From NCBI GenBank assembly GCA_005656395.1, contig SRSI01000078.1, forward strand, positions 558,001 through 622,000: a stretch of DNA of 64,000 bases. Reading direction: 5' to 3'. Positions within the stretch are counted from its first letter, which is position 1; each line of letters starts with the position of its first letter. The translations under genes and the position numbers were made by a program. Shown here one piece after another: positions 13,371 through 23,800 of this stretch. Below the pieces are notes generated by a model. The model was not told where the DNA came from, did not search any database, and worked only from the letters and a program-made list of their open reading frames with translations. The stretch is from Strongyloides papillosus (Eukaryota; Nematoda; Chromadorea; Rhabditida; Strongyloididae).

Positions 13371-16300
13371 ATGAACGGACAATCTGAATTCACATTTGAT
13401 TCTCCTTCCCAACCAACTACTGGATTTTCCTTGGAAAATAATGAAAATACCGGAAAGAAGAATAACGTTACTATGAATGGAGAGAAAAAGGATAAGGTTG
13501 TTATGGATTATTCTACCGATTTCCCAAGTCTTCCAACAGCTCCAACCAAATCTGCTGGTGGAAATCAATCTGCCTGGGGAAAACAACCTGTATTGAAATC
13601 AACTCTCGTTACTGAATTCATCAAACTCTCCTCCAACGAACGTGCTGCTCGTGGATTTGCTAAGAATGATGGATCAGTCCCAACTGAGACAAAGAAATGT
13701 AAGGAGATTGCTTCTGAAACCGGATGCAAAATTGATCTCTCTGAAGCTAAAGATGGATCACTAAGTATCATGATTACAGGAAAACAAAAGAATGTAACCG
13801 AAGCTCAAGGACGTCTAATCCGTGAACTTCAGACTCAAGGTGTTCGTGAAATCAAAATTCCCAAAGAACATTATGGATTCATCATTGGAAAGGAAGGATC
13901 TATTTTGAAAAAATTGGAAAACGAGTTTTATTGTCGCATTTTTATGCCAAATAAAGAGGACAACAAAGATTTTATCAAGATTACTGGACCAGGTAACTTC
14001 GCTGATGCTTGTGCTGATAAAATTTTGTCAATTAGTTCTGAACGCTCTAAACAAACATCTGAAAACTTGGAGGTTGAGAAACAATACTACCCATGGATTC
14101 GTGGAGCTTACAATGTTAACATTGAACGTTGGACAGAAAATGGAAATGTTAAAGTTAACATCCCACCACCAAATGTCGATAGTAACAAGATTAACGTTAC
14201 TGGAGAAAAGGAAGCTGTAACAAAAGTTGTTAACGAGATTAAGAAAATCTACAATGAAAAGAAAGAAAAGATTAAAACTGTTACAACTAAAATCCCAAGA
14301 AGTCAAAGACGTTTTGTTCTCGGAAACAAAGGATCTGGTATTCAAGACATTCTTAAAAATACTGACTGCATCATTGAAGTTCCAGCTGAAGATGATGACT
14401 CTGAGAACATCACAATTCACGGGACTGAAGATAAAATTATCTTAGCTTTGTCTGCTGTCTACACTCGTGCTACTAGTATAATTTCAACTGAAATAAAGGC
14501 TCCTCAATGGCTCCATAAATACCTTATTGGACCTAAAGGAGGTAATCTTCAAAACCTTTTCCCATCACGTGAAAAACTTAAGATTGAATTCAATGACAAT
14601 TCCACCATCTTCCTTGAAGGACCACCTCAAGAAGTTAGCAATGGTAAACAAATTTTAAGTGATGAAATTGATAAATTACTATCAACAATGGATTCACAAG
14701 TAGTTAAGGTACCAATTGCTTACCATCGTCATCTTGTTGGTAAGGCTGGTACGAATATTACAAAACTTCGTGATGAATTTGATGTTAATGTTGTTATGCC
14801 AAATGAAAACACCAACTCTGAAGATATTGTTGTTGAGGGAAAGAAGGACGGTGTTAAGAAATGTATTGATCAAATTAAGGAAGTTGTTAAGAAGATGGAA
14901 AATGAGAAATCACGTGATATTATTATTGAACAACGCTTCCATAAAAATATCATTGGTAATAAGGGTGAATCTATCAATAAACTTCGTCAACAATACCCAT
15001 CTGTATCTATTGGTGTCCCAGATGCTTCCTCTAAATCTGATATCATCAATATTCGTGGAAACAAAGGTGAAGTTGATAAAGTTCATGCTTATCTTACTAA
15101 ACTCCAAAAAGAGCTCATTGAATCAAACTACCAAGAATCTGTTCCGATCTTCAAAGAATTTCATAAACATATTATTGGTAAAGGTGGTTCTACAATCAAC
15201 AAGATTCGTGATGAAACATCAACAAGAATTGACATTCCACTTGATGGTTCTTCTGATGATAAGATTGTTGTCACAGGAAAGAAAGAAAATGTTAAGAAGG
15301 CTGTTGATCTCTTGACAAAAATTCAAAATGAGCAAAGTAACATTATCTCTGTTAATGTTCCTATACCTTCTAAAGCTGCAACACGTTTCGCTTACACTGG
15401 TAGACGTTTATTAGCTGATATTGAAAAGGAATGTGAAAATGTCTTCTTTTCATTACCAAAGGATAAGAATGAAAAAATTGTTATTCGTGGACCAAAGGAG
15501 TATGTTGGTAATGCTGAGAAACTTGTTAATGAACTTTTAAATACTCTCAATGAACAAACTGAGGAAGCTTCTGTTAAAGCTCAATCCAGTTTCCATAAAT
15601 TCCTTATTGGTAAGGCTGGTGGTAAGGTTAAGAAGATTCGTGAAACCTACTCAACTGTAAGAATACTTTTCCCTGATGAAAAAGATGAGAAATCTGATAT
15701 TATTCAAATTGTTGGTAAGAAAGATGAAGTACAAGCTGTTAAGAAACTTCTTGAACAACAAATTGAAGAACTTAAACAGACTGTTGAAGATACTATTGAT
15801 GTTGATCGTGTCTACCACAAGCATTTCGTATCCCGTGGTAGTGAGGTATTAAAGGAGATTCAGACCTCTAATGGAAATGTTCAAATATATTTCCCAAAAA
15901 TTTCAGAGCAAAGTAATACAGTTACACTTAAAGGATCGAAAGATTGTGTTGAATCTGCCAAAGCCAGAATTGAGGAGATTGTTGAAGATTTGAAAGCTCA
16001 AGTTACAATTGAATTTGAAATTGACAACAAACATTTCCGTTCAATTTTATCTAATCGTGGTGCAGCTATCCATGATATCTCCAAACAATACAACGTTCGT
16101 ATCAAGTTCCCTGAGCGCAATGTTGTTGATGAAATTAAGGAAGATGGAAAAAATTTAGCTAATATTATCACTATTACTGGTAATAATGCTAAAGTTAACG
16201 ATGCTAAGAATGACTTATTGGCTCTTGTTCCAATAACTAAAGAGGTAACTGTATCTAGAGAACACCATCGTTCATTGATTGGTCGTGGTGGTGAAGGTAT

Positions 16301-17129
16301 CCGTAATCTTCAACAAACATACAATGTCAATGTTTCCATTCCACAAGAAAGTGAACAATCTGATACTATTACTGTATCTGGTGTTGCTAATAAGGTCGAT
16401 GCTTGTATCAAGGATATCGAGGAACGTATTGGAGAATTTGAAAAGATTGCTGCTGATAGACAATTGAGATCATACAAAGTCTCGATTTCTGTACCAGCAA
16501 AATACCATCAAAAATTAATTGGTAGACGCGGAGCTGCTGTTAATGAGATGAGAAATAAATTTGATGTTCAAATTTCATTCCCTAAGGATGGTGATGCTCC
16601 AGATGTGGTTACAATTACTGGATATGAAAAGAATGTCAATGAATGTAAGGAGGAAATTGAGAAGATTGTTGCTGAGTTAGATTCAATGTTTTCTCAAGAA
16701 GTTGAACTTGATCCACGTTTCCACCCACGTATGATTGGTACTGGTGGAAGAGCGTTGAGAAAGTTATGTGACGATTTCAAAGTTGACATCCGTATGCCAT
16801 CTAAGACTGACGAAAATCCATCACTTGTCGTTGTTTCTGGTAAGAATGAAGATGATGTTTTCAATTGTATTGAGGAATTAAAAATCCAAGAAGAAGATTA
16901 TGTTGAACTTTTAATTGAGAGAGGACAGTACTATACACCAACAACAAATCAATCTTCTCAAGAGGCATCAAAATCATCACGTACCGTTCAAATTACAGGA
17001 GCACCATGGCAAATGGATAATGAGGAACAATTTCCATCAATGTCATCTAACACACAACCAGCAAATTCTACTGGAGCACCAGTTCTTTCTGGAGTTTGGG
17101 GTGCCCGTCTTTCCAGAACTAGTTGTTAA
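13371..17129 (+). CDS. vgl-1: vigilin, multi-KH-domain RNA-binding protein
   Basis: One uninterrupted 1252-aa frame (human vigilin/HDLBP 1268 aa). Vigilin binds mRNA, associates with polysomes and the ER, and affects translation, heterochromatin and lipid handling. The protein is an array of about 14-15 KH domains from ~residue 100 to 1190. Intact GxxG loops include FIIGKEGS, FVLGNKGS, YLIGPKGG, HLVGKAGT, NIIGNKGE, HIIGKGGS, FLIGKAGG, SLIGRGGE, KLIGRRGA and RMIGTGGR. Others are degenerate (RFAYTGRR, HFVSRGSE, SILSNRGA), which is normal for this family. The N-terminus holds the conserved motif MDYSTDFPSLPTAP, and a related segment returns near the C-terminus (EEQFPSMSS). The codon choice is visibly less AT-driven than in neighbours (many GGA, CGT, ATC, AAG), suggesting high expression. 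The lack of introns in 3.8 kb stands out against the other genes here. Confidence 0.96.
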   Translation: MNGQSEFTFDSPSQPTTGFSLENNENTGKKNNVTMNGEKKDKVVMDYSTDFPSLPTAPTKSAGGNQSAWGKQPVLKSTLVTEFIKLSSNERAARGFAKNDGSVPTETKKCKEIASETGCKIDLSEAKDGSLSIMITGKQKNVTEAQGRLIRELQTQGVREIKIPKEHYGFIIGKEGSILKKLENEFYCRIFMPNKEDNKDFIKITGPGNFADACADKILSISSERSKQTSENLEVEKQYYPWIRGAYNVNIERWTENGNVKVNIPPPNVDSNKINVTGEKEAVTKVVNEIKKIYNEKKEKIKTVTTKIPRSQRRFVLGNKGSGIQDILKNTDCIIEVPAEDDDSENITIHGTEDKIILALSAVYTRATSIISTEIKAPQWLHKYLIGPKGGNLQNLFPSREKLKIEFNDNSTIFLEGPPQEVSNGKQILSDEIDKLLSTMDSQVVKVPIAYHRHLVGKAGTNITKLRDEFDVNVVMPNENTNSEDIVVEGKKDGVKKCIDQIKEVVKKMENEKSRDIIIEQRFHKNIIGNKGESINKLRQQYPSVSIGVPDASSKSDIINIRGNKGEVDKVHAYLTKLQKELIESNYQESVPIFKEFHKHIIGKGGSTINKIRDETSTRIDIPLDGSSDDKIVVTGKKENVKKAVDLLTKIQNEQSNIISVNVPIPSKAATRFAYTGRRLLADIEKECENVFFSLPKDKNEKIVIRGPKEYVGNAEKLVNELLNTLNEQTEEASVKAQSSFHKFLIGKAGGKVKKIRETYSTVRILFPDEKDEKSDIIQIVGKKDEVQAVKKLLEQQIEELKQTVEDTIDVDRVYHKHFVSRGSEVLKEIQTSNGNVQIYFPKISEQSNTVTLKGSKDCVESAKARIEEIVEDLKAQVTIEFEIDNKHFRSILSNRGAAIHDISKQYNVRIKFPERNVVDEIKEDGKNLANIITITGNNAKVNDAKNDLLALVPITKEVTVSREHHRSLIGRGGEGIRNLQQTYNVNVSIPQESEQSDTITVSGVANKVDACIKDIEERIGEFEKIAADRQLRSYKVSISVPAKYHQKLIGRRGAAVNEMRNKFDVQISFPKDGDAPDVVTITGYEKNVNECKEEIEKIVAELDSMFSQEVELDPRFHPRMIGTGGRALRKLCDDFKVDIRMPSKTDENPSLVVVSGKNEDDVFNCIEELKIQEEDYVELLIERGQYYTPTTNQSSQEASKSSRTVQITGAPWQMDNEEQFPSMSSNTQPANSTGAPVLSGVWGARLSRTSC

Positions 17130-18285
17130 TTTTCATGTGTCGTTAATATTACACCATTTTCATTTATCTTTATCTAACAATATATTACGTTATTACTAAT
17201 TGTTATCATTTTATAATCATATTTTAAGATTACAAAAAAATCTTATCTTATTTTCAATATTTATATTATACGCACAAAAATAAAAATTTTTTCAATATTT
17301 TGAATGTAGCAAATTTATTTTATTCATTAAACAATGAGTAGTTAAATGTTGATTATTTGTGCAGCATTTGAAAAGTTGTTCTACATCTATTGAAAGATCA
17401 AAATGATGTCATTTTTTTATACCACAATTTAATACATTTATCATTTTTATGATTACATTTTTAAGATCATTATTTATTTTTAGCAAAATAAAACGGAAGA
17501 AATAGGTTAAATGTATATATTTATAGGTAAATATACATTTGAATGAATGGCTAATAACGAACTATATTTAAAAATAAATATTTTTTATTGGAAGAAATAT
17601 TTGGTTATATAAATATGGTGAAAAACCTATATATAAAATATTTTATTTTATATTTTAGTAGCAAAAAAGTTATAACTATAGCTAATGTCAATGATAAAAG
17701 CCATATCAATTTATGTTATATGTTAAATTATAATATTTTGTCTTTGCTTACGTCATATCTTTTCAGACATATTTTCATATTATTAAATACAGAGCTTTGT
17801 CCCTATTGTTCTTCAACATTTATAAATCTATCTATATTATTTGTCACCATTATTTTATTCTTGTCATTTATTACCATAATGAATACTATCTCTTTTTTAA
17901 TGGATATGTATATTTATATATATTTTTCTTAACACTTTACTATATGAATTGTGATAATTGCATTAAAAAAGCTTATGTTTGGAAATTTTATTATAAAATT
18001 TAAACGGATTATATAAAAAAAGACTTAATTAGGGTGAATAAAAATATAACTTAAATTAAAATTTCTTTTTTTATATAATGAATAACTTTAAAGTAAATTA
18101 AGATTTTATATAATTAATGATAAATCATTTTATATTCAATTTTTTTGTCTTAAAATAAATTTACATTTTAATCCTTTCTAAGTATTTGAAATAATAGATA
18201 AAAAATGTTCTATTAAAAAAAGATGATATAAAAAGAAATGTTATATAAATATACAAACTTTTTAAAGGTATTGAGAAGAGGTAAT

Positions 18286-18384
18286 ATGTTAAAGTTCTTT
18301 TTTATTTTTACATTACTTTTACATCTATACTGCTCTTTACCATCATTTACTTATGAACCAAATATTTTAAACAATAATTTTTAA
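18286..18384 (+). CDS. possible very short secreted peptide ORF
   Basis: An ATG-started frame of 32 aa: the first ~19 residues (MLKFFFIFTLLLHLYCSLP) look like a signal peptide, followed by only 13 residues ending NILNNNF. There are no paired basic cleavage sites or Cys. It may be a real small peptide, a first exon, or chance. Confidence 0.2.
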   Translation: MLKFFFIFTLLLHLYCSLPSFTYEPNILNNNF

Positions 18385-18464
18385 TGAACAAAACAAAGCC
18401 GCATATTTTTAAAAAGTTTGAAAATTTATATCTATACTATTTTTCAAAACTTTTTATCCTATTT

Positions 18465-18472
18465 TGACGTCA
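18465..18472. promoter_or_regulatory. CRE palindrome (TGACGTCA)
   Basis: A perfect cAMP-response/ATF-type 8-mer 1.26 kb upstream of the kinase gene. A near match (AGACGTCA) occurs at about 18994. Such GC-containing octamers are infrequent in this AT-rich DNA, but chance is possible. Confidence 0.3.
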
Positions 18473-19727
18473 TTATGTTTATACATATCTTTATATATAT
18501 AAAATGTGTATTTTATAAGTATTTTCCTTTTGTTAGTAGGAAGTTGAAAAAAAGTTGTAAGTTTTAAGATGAAGGAGTGTACTTTGAATTATTACTAATG
18601 ATAAATTTATTCATTTAAAATTGAATATCTATCATTTATTGATTTTTTTCATTTAAAGCTTTGATAAAGATACATCATTTATTAGTGAAAAGAAATATAT
18701 GAATGCAATAAATTTTTTTCTTATAGTTTCACTTTCACATTTAAAAATGAGAGAAAAAAGTTTTTATATATTTTATTACTTGTAAGTAAAATTTTTCATC
18801 AAATTTTATCTATATAAATTTATATTATAAGAAAATTCATGAAAGTTAAAATATAGAAAGTTTTGCTACAATTAAATAAAAATTTTATGATTTAAAGTTA
18901 TTTTATTAAATATTTTGACTACTTATCACAAATAGATTTTCATTTATCTCCATTAACATAGAATTGCATTTTAAAATTTCTATCAATTTTATTAGACGTC
19001 ACTTTGTATAGAAAATTCTCATAAGTAGTTTTATAGAAAATAAAAATTACTATTTATTTGAATCGTTTATATTTTTTTAAATTATATTCTACTAGTGGTA
19101 TTAAATTTTTTATTTGAAAAACTCATATACATTCATTAAAAAAACTTTACTTAATTTAAAAAATTTTTTTTTATATATCTAATGTTTACACTTTTTTTCT
19201 AAAGTTTTCCAAATGTAAATGTTAAATTTTGTTTTGATGTCTACAAATATAAAATATTTCTCATGTTAAAGATAGAATTAACATTATTATTCTTTTTTTT
19301 TAAATCTGATCATTAGAAATTGTTAAGAATCTTAAGACAACAACTAGAAGTCTCTAATATTTACATAATTTTCTTATTTAAACATTAAAAAATAACTTCT
19401 TATAATTGCTTTATTTAAATGGGTTTCTTCTAATTTTAAACAAACATGTCTGCATTATTCATTTTATTGGATGGAAAACAAAATTAAGATTATGTTATTT
19501 TAATATATTTAATATATAGATAGCTTAATATGAAAAAAGAAGATTTTCAATGTTTAAAATCATTCACTCTATTTTTTGTTTAAGATTCTCCATATTAATA
19601 TTATACATATGTTTAATATATAAACAAATTTTAAAGCCATATTATTTTATATATATAAGTTAAAACATTTAAATTTACCATTTTAACATTTACTTATAGA
19701 TTTATATATATTTAAATATTATTAATA

Positions 19728-20865
19728 ATGCTAGTTGAAAAAAGAATTTATGATCAGCAGAAAATACATGGAGAATTAGAATGTAAAATGTTACCTATAG
19801 AAGGATTACGTATGGATGAATTACACATAAAAAACGAGGAAGACGACATGAGCGGGGTGAAAAATTCAAATTATCCAGATTCAAAAATAAATCTATCATC
19901 AAAACACTATTCATTTCAAGAGAGAAGATTATCATATACAGAAGATAAAAATGTGTATAGCAATCAGATAATTACCTTAAAGAACAACACTTATTCATAC
20001 ATGCAGTCTCTTGGAAATTGTTTAGGACAGGGAAGTTATGGCAGAGTATTCAAAGGAACAACAAATAATTTATTAAAAAATAAAGGTGTAGCAATAAAAG
20101 AAATGTTATCTGTATTTGTTAATGAAAATGAGATGAACATTATGAAGGCTGTTTCCAGCGAATTTTTAGTTAAATTAGTTGATATTTATCAAGATTGTAA
20201 TTTTTTCAAAACATATCTTATTATGGAACTTTGTGATTCTGATTTACTACAATTTTTAAAAGTAAATAATGTTTTGTGTACAAATAATTTAAGGTAAATT
20301 ATTTCCTATTTGTTTGTTTAAATGTTAATTTTCTAGAACTGTTATTGATAATATTGTTCGTGGTTATTATGTTTTATATGAAAATAAAATTGTACATAGA
20401 GATATCAAACCGCAAAATATATTGATAATGACTGACAATACTTCAAATAACATAGTTTCTGCAAAAATTACCGATTTTGGTATTTCAAGAGTAATGGAGA
20501 TTAAAGAAGATGGTTCCGGAGATTTGGAGTTATCAAATGTTGCTGGAACATTACATTACATGGCGCCTGAAGTTGGTGCTAATTTATTACACGTAAGCAT
20601 GTACAATTACCCTGTTGATGTTTGGAGTATGGGATGTGTATTTTATGAATGTTTAATGGGAAAGATACCATTTGATGAAAAAGATATATGTCGATTAATT
20701 TTATATGCTGCTGGTAATAATTACGATGGATACGAAAAACCATCATTTGAAGATAATTTATACCATGATTACCAAGATCTTATTAATCAGATGTTAGAAA
20801 TTAATTATAAAGATAGGATAACACCAGTAAAATTATTAGAAAAAATTCAAAATTTGACATCATAA
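19728..20865 (+). CDS. Ser/Thr protein kinase
   Basis: Exons 19728-20293 and 20337-20865 (43 bp intron, AG|A codon split) encode 364 aa. All catalytic landmarks are present: Gly-rich loop GQGSYGRV (~100-107), VAIK lysine (K124), HRDIKPQN (catalytic D211), DFG (D235-G237), the activation segment ending GTLHYMAPEV, and VDVWSMGCVFYECLMGKIPF (helix F). It should therefore be an active kinase. The first ~90 residues are a polar extension with no known domain. The overall pattern (HRDIKPQNIL, GTLHYMAPE) is nearest to ULK/ATG1- or IKK/TBK1-like kinases, but the C-terminal domains of those families are absent, so it may be a nematode-specific branch. The acceptor-like ACTTATAG ~30 bp before the ATG fits a trans-spliced start. 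Confidence 0.88.
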
Positions 20866-23800
20866 TCTTAGAGTTAGAATTTATAAGTCTTACGTCATTA
20901 TATTTTTTCTTTTATTACTTCAACAAACTTTGGTTCCTTATTGTCTTTTTTGTTTTTTAGCAGGAACATTTAAATATGTACAAATATATTTAGAAAATAG
21001 AAATTTTTATAATAGAAAAATAAAAAAAAGTCTTTGTTTTCTTTGTTAATTTCATTATAAGGTTTTTTTCTATTTTTATTTAATATTCAATAAAAAAAAA
21101 GTACTATAAATCAATTTAAGTTTGTTATTTTATTAAAAATGTAGAGAAGCAAAAACAATTCTATTTTTGTCGGGACAATTCTCACAACTTAAAAAGTAAA
21201 TCTTTAAAAATTTCTATTACCATAAACATCACAAGATTTATGAAAAAAATATGTTGCTTATAAACATAATAACATAAAAAAATTAGACAAGACTGTTTTT
21301 AAATCTTTTATATTTAATTATTCATTGAGAAATTACTTGAGTAATAAAAAATCCAGATTAATTGAAAAATTATTATTTTATGTGAAATGATTTAAAGGTT
21401 CATTCAATTTCTCATTTGTAAATAACATTTCAAAATTTTTTATCTATTTTTAATTATTGTTTTGAAATTTAACTATTAAAATTTAAAAATAATTTATTCA
21501 TTTAACTTATCAGAGTACTCATCTAATTTCTTATATAACAAGAAGCTTAATATTAATAAAAAGAAATTTAATTTGGTTTTCTATTTAAAGGTTAGTTGTT
21601 CCAAATAAATAAGAAAGGTTAATTTAGTTTATTGAAAGACAAATGAAATTTAGGAAATTACAAAAAGTAGATATTTATCTGAGAAGTAAATAAACTCATA
21701 AGCATAAACTTTTCTGTATCAAAAATATTATTACATATATTATTTCATCAGCAATCGTAGTTTGTGTTTTTTAGTAAATAAAATGTATTCTTTGTTTAAT
21801 AGATAATTATGAAAAATCAAAAGATATATCTAATAGAAATTTTCTATTCTAAAAGATAAAAAATCAATCAGGGAAGTTATTTAATATTTTCTATTTTTTA
21901 GAACATTTTGCATCGATTTGTTTGTTAGTGATTTTTAAAACCTTATCAGTTTATATTTTTACATCAACACATAAAATTATACAAGTTTGATAATAATTAT
22001 GTTACGTGCTGAGTTTCTATAGTTATTATGAAAAATAGATTAATTTCCTTGCTAATTTTATAACAGTTGTTATTAATTTTGAAAGGAAAAAACAAGTTTC
22101 AAGGAACATAACAAGAAATAATATAACTATAAAGATATATGAATTCTATTAAGTGAGAAGTTTACTTCCATAACAAATTTATAGAAAATTAAATTTTAAT
22201 ATTGACAATTACCTTTCATTAAAACTACATAAAAGTTCTTTCTTTTGATTATTTTTCCGAATAATCTTTGAAATATTATAAATATAAGAATAATTATTTC
22301 TTATGGCATCAAAAATTATCTTCAAATCAATTAAAAAAATGAAAGTTCAAAAATATCTTTACACATAATATTTCGTCATATTATCTTGTCAAAAATATGT
22401 GTATAAATGTATATGAAAAATGAGTTCCTTGAATATAAGGAATCATGTTTCACTTCACATTAAAATGACGATTAAAAAACTGCATGTATAATATTAATTA
22501 AAAGAAAAAATAAAATGTAAATGACATATTTTATTTTTGGCACGTATACATATAAAAGGGATTTTCTGAAGATAAGAATATACTTTTTAAAATTTATTTA
22601 TATTTCAAGAGAAATTTTTAAAATAAATAAAAATTTTAAAAATTAATTTATTTATGGAGATAGTGCTGTGAAGATTTATGTACATTATGAAGATATTCTG
22701 GTAATTTTAATTGAAAGTACATTCTTTAACTTCCTCTTTATGTTTAGAATGTATACTTTGATTCCCTCAAAAAAGGGGATGTTAGAATATATACAATTTA
22801 TTTAAAAAAAACATTAAATCTTTTATATAAGTATTAAATATTCAATGGATAAGAAATTATCATTCAATATGTGGTTTTTAAATAAGAAAAAAGAACATCA
22901 TTTTTTAGAAATTATACAATTTGAAATAGAAGAAATAATAAATTTAGAAAATATTGACAAAAAACGATAAAAAAGCATTATTAAATTTACTTAAACGCAA
23001 AATTTTCTATGACACAATTTTTGCATAACTTTCAGTGAAATCGATCACAAAATGACTAATAGATTATATATTTTTTCCAAACTTCTAACAACTTTTTTAC
23101 AGAAACATTTGTTTAAAATGCGAACAGTTTAAAGTTTTAAAACTATTAAATAATTCAAATTTCCAATTATTGAAATGTCCATAAAATTCAAAAACTTCAA
23201 TACACAGAAATGTCTTTGTAAAACTATAATATAACAGAAAAATAATTTAATTTTTTTAGAAATTTTTAATAAATATACCAAAGAACTTTTTGTGTTTATC
23301 TAGCATAAAAATCGTCATAGTCTTAAAGTTTTGAAGAGTTTCTTAAGCAGTAGAATAAATAAAAGAAAAAAATTAAAAATAATGGCTTAAGAAATCATTG
23401 TTTTATTAAATAACAATAGATTTTATCTAATCAAACAATTGATTAGAATAATACTTGAGGTTAATCATGAAGTCAATTTTCAATGTCACTACTTCCCGTT
23501 TTATATCAAACTCTCCTAACTTATTGACTTTTTAAAAGTCTCAAAAGTATTAAATAATAAAACATTTCATAAAAAAGTTGTTTATAAAATTCTTAGAAGA
23601 ACTATAAATTAAGTTTAATATTTGTTAACTTCCACTCAGTCAATTGGAAAATGAAATTTCACAAGAAAATGTGAATATGTTAAAATAAATAAAAAATATA
23701 TATGATGTTAAAAATATTCAATCTGACTTAAGAACAGGAAGCAAAAATTAATAGGGATTCAATGAATAAAAACTTTGATGTGGAAAACGATTTTAAAATT

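Larger units (their letters stand above)
17130..19727. other. AT-rich intergenic region upstream of the kinase gene
   Basis: Holds the vigilin 3' UTR and the kinase 5' flank. A CRE palindrome lies at 18465-18472 and a 32-codon frame with a signal-peptide-like start at 18286-18384. The 114-codon frame at 17588-17932 looks like AT-rich chance sequence. Confidence 0.5.

Noticed and set aside
17588..17932. 114-codon hydrophobic plus frame
   Set aside because: Non-ATG start, Ile/Phe/Tyr-rich composition expected from AT-rich DNA, no splice context or motif.
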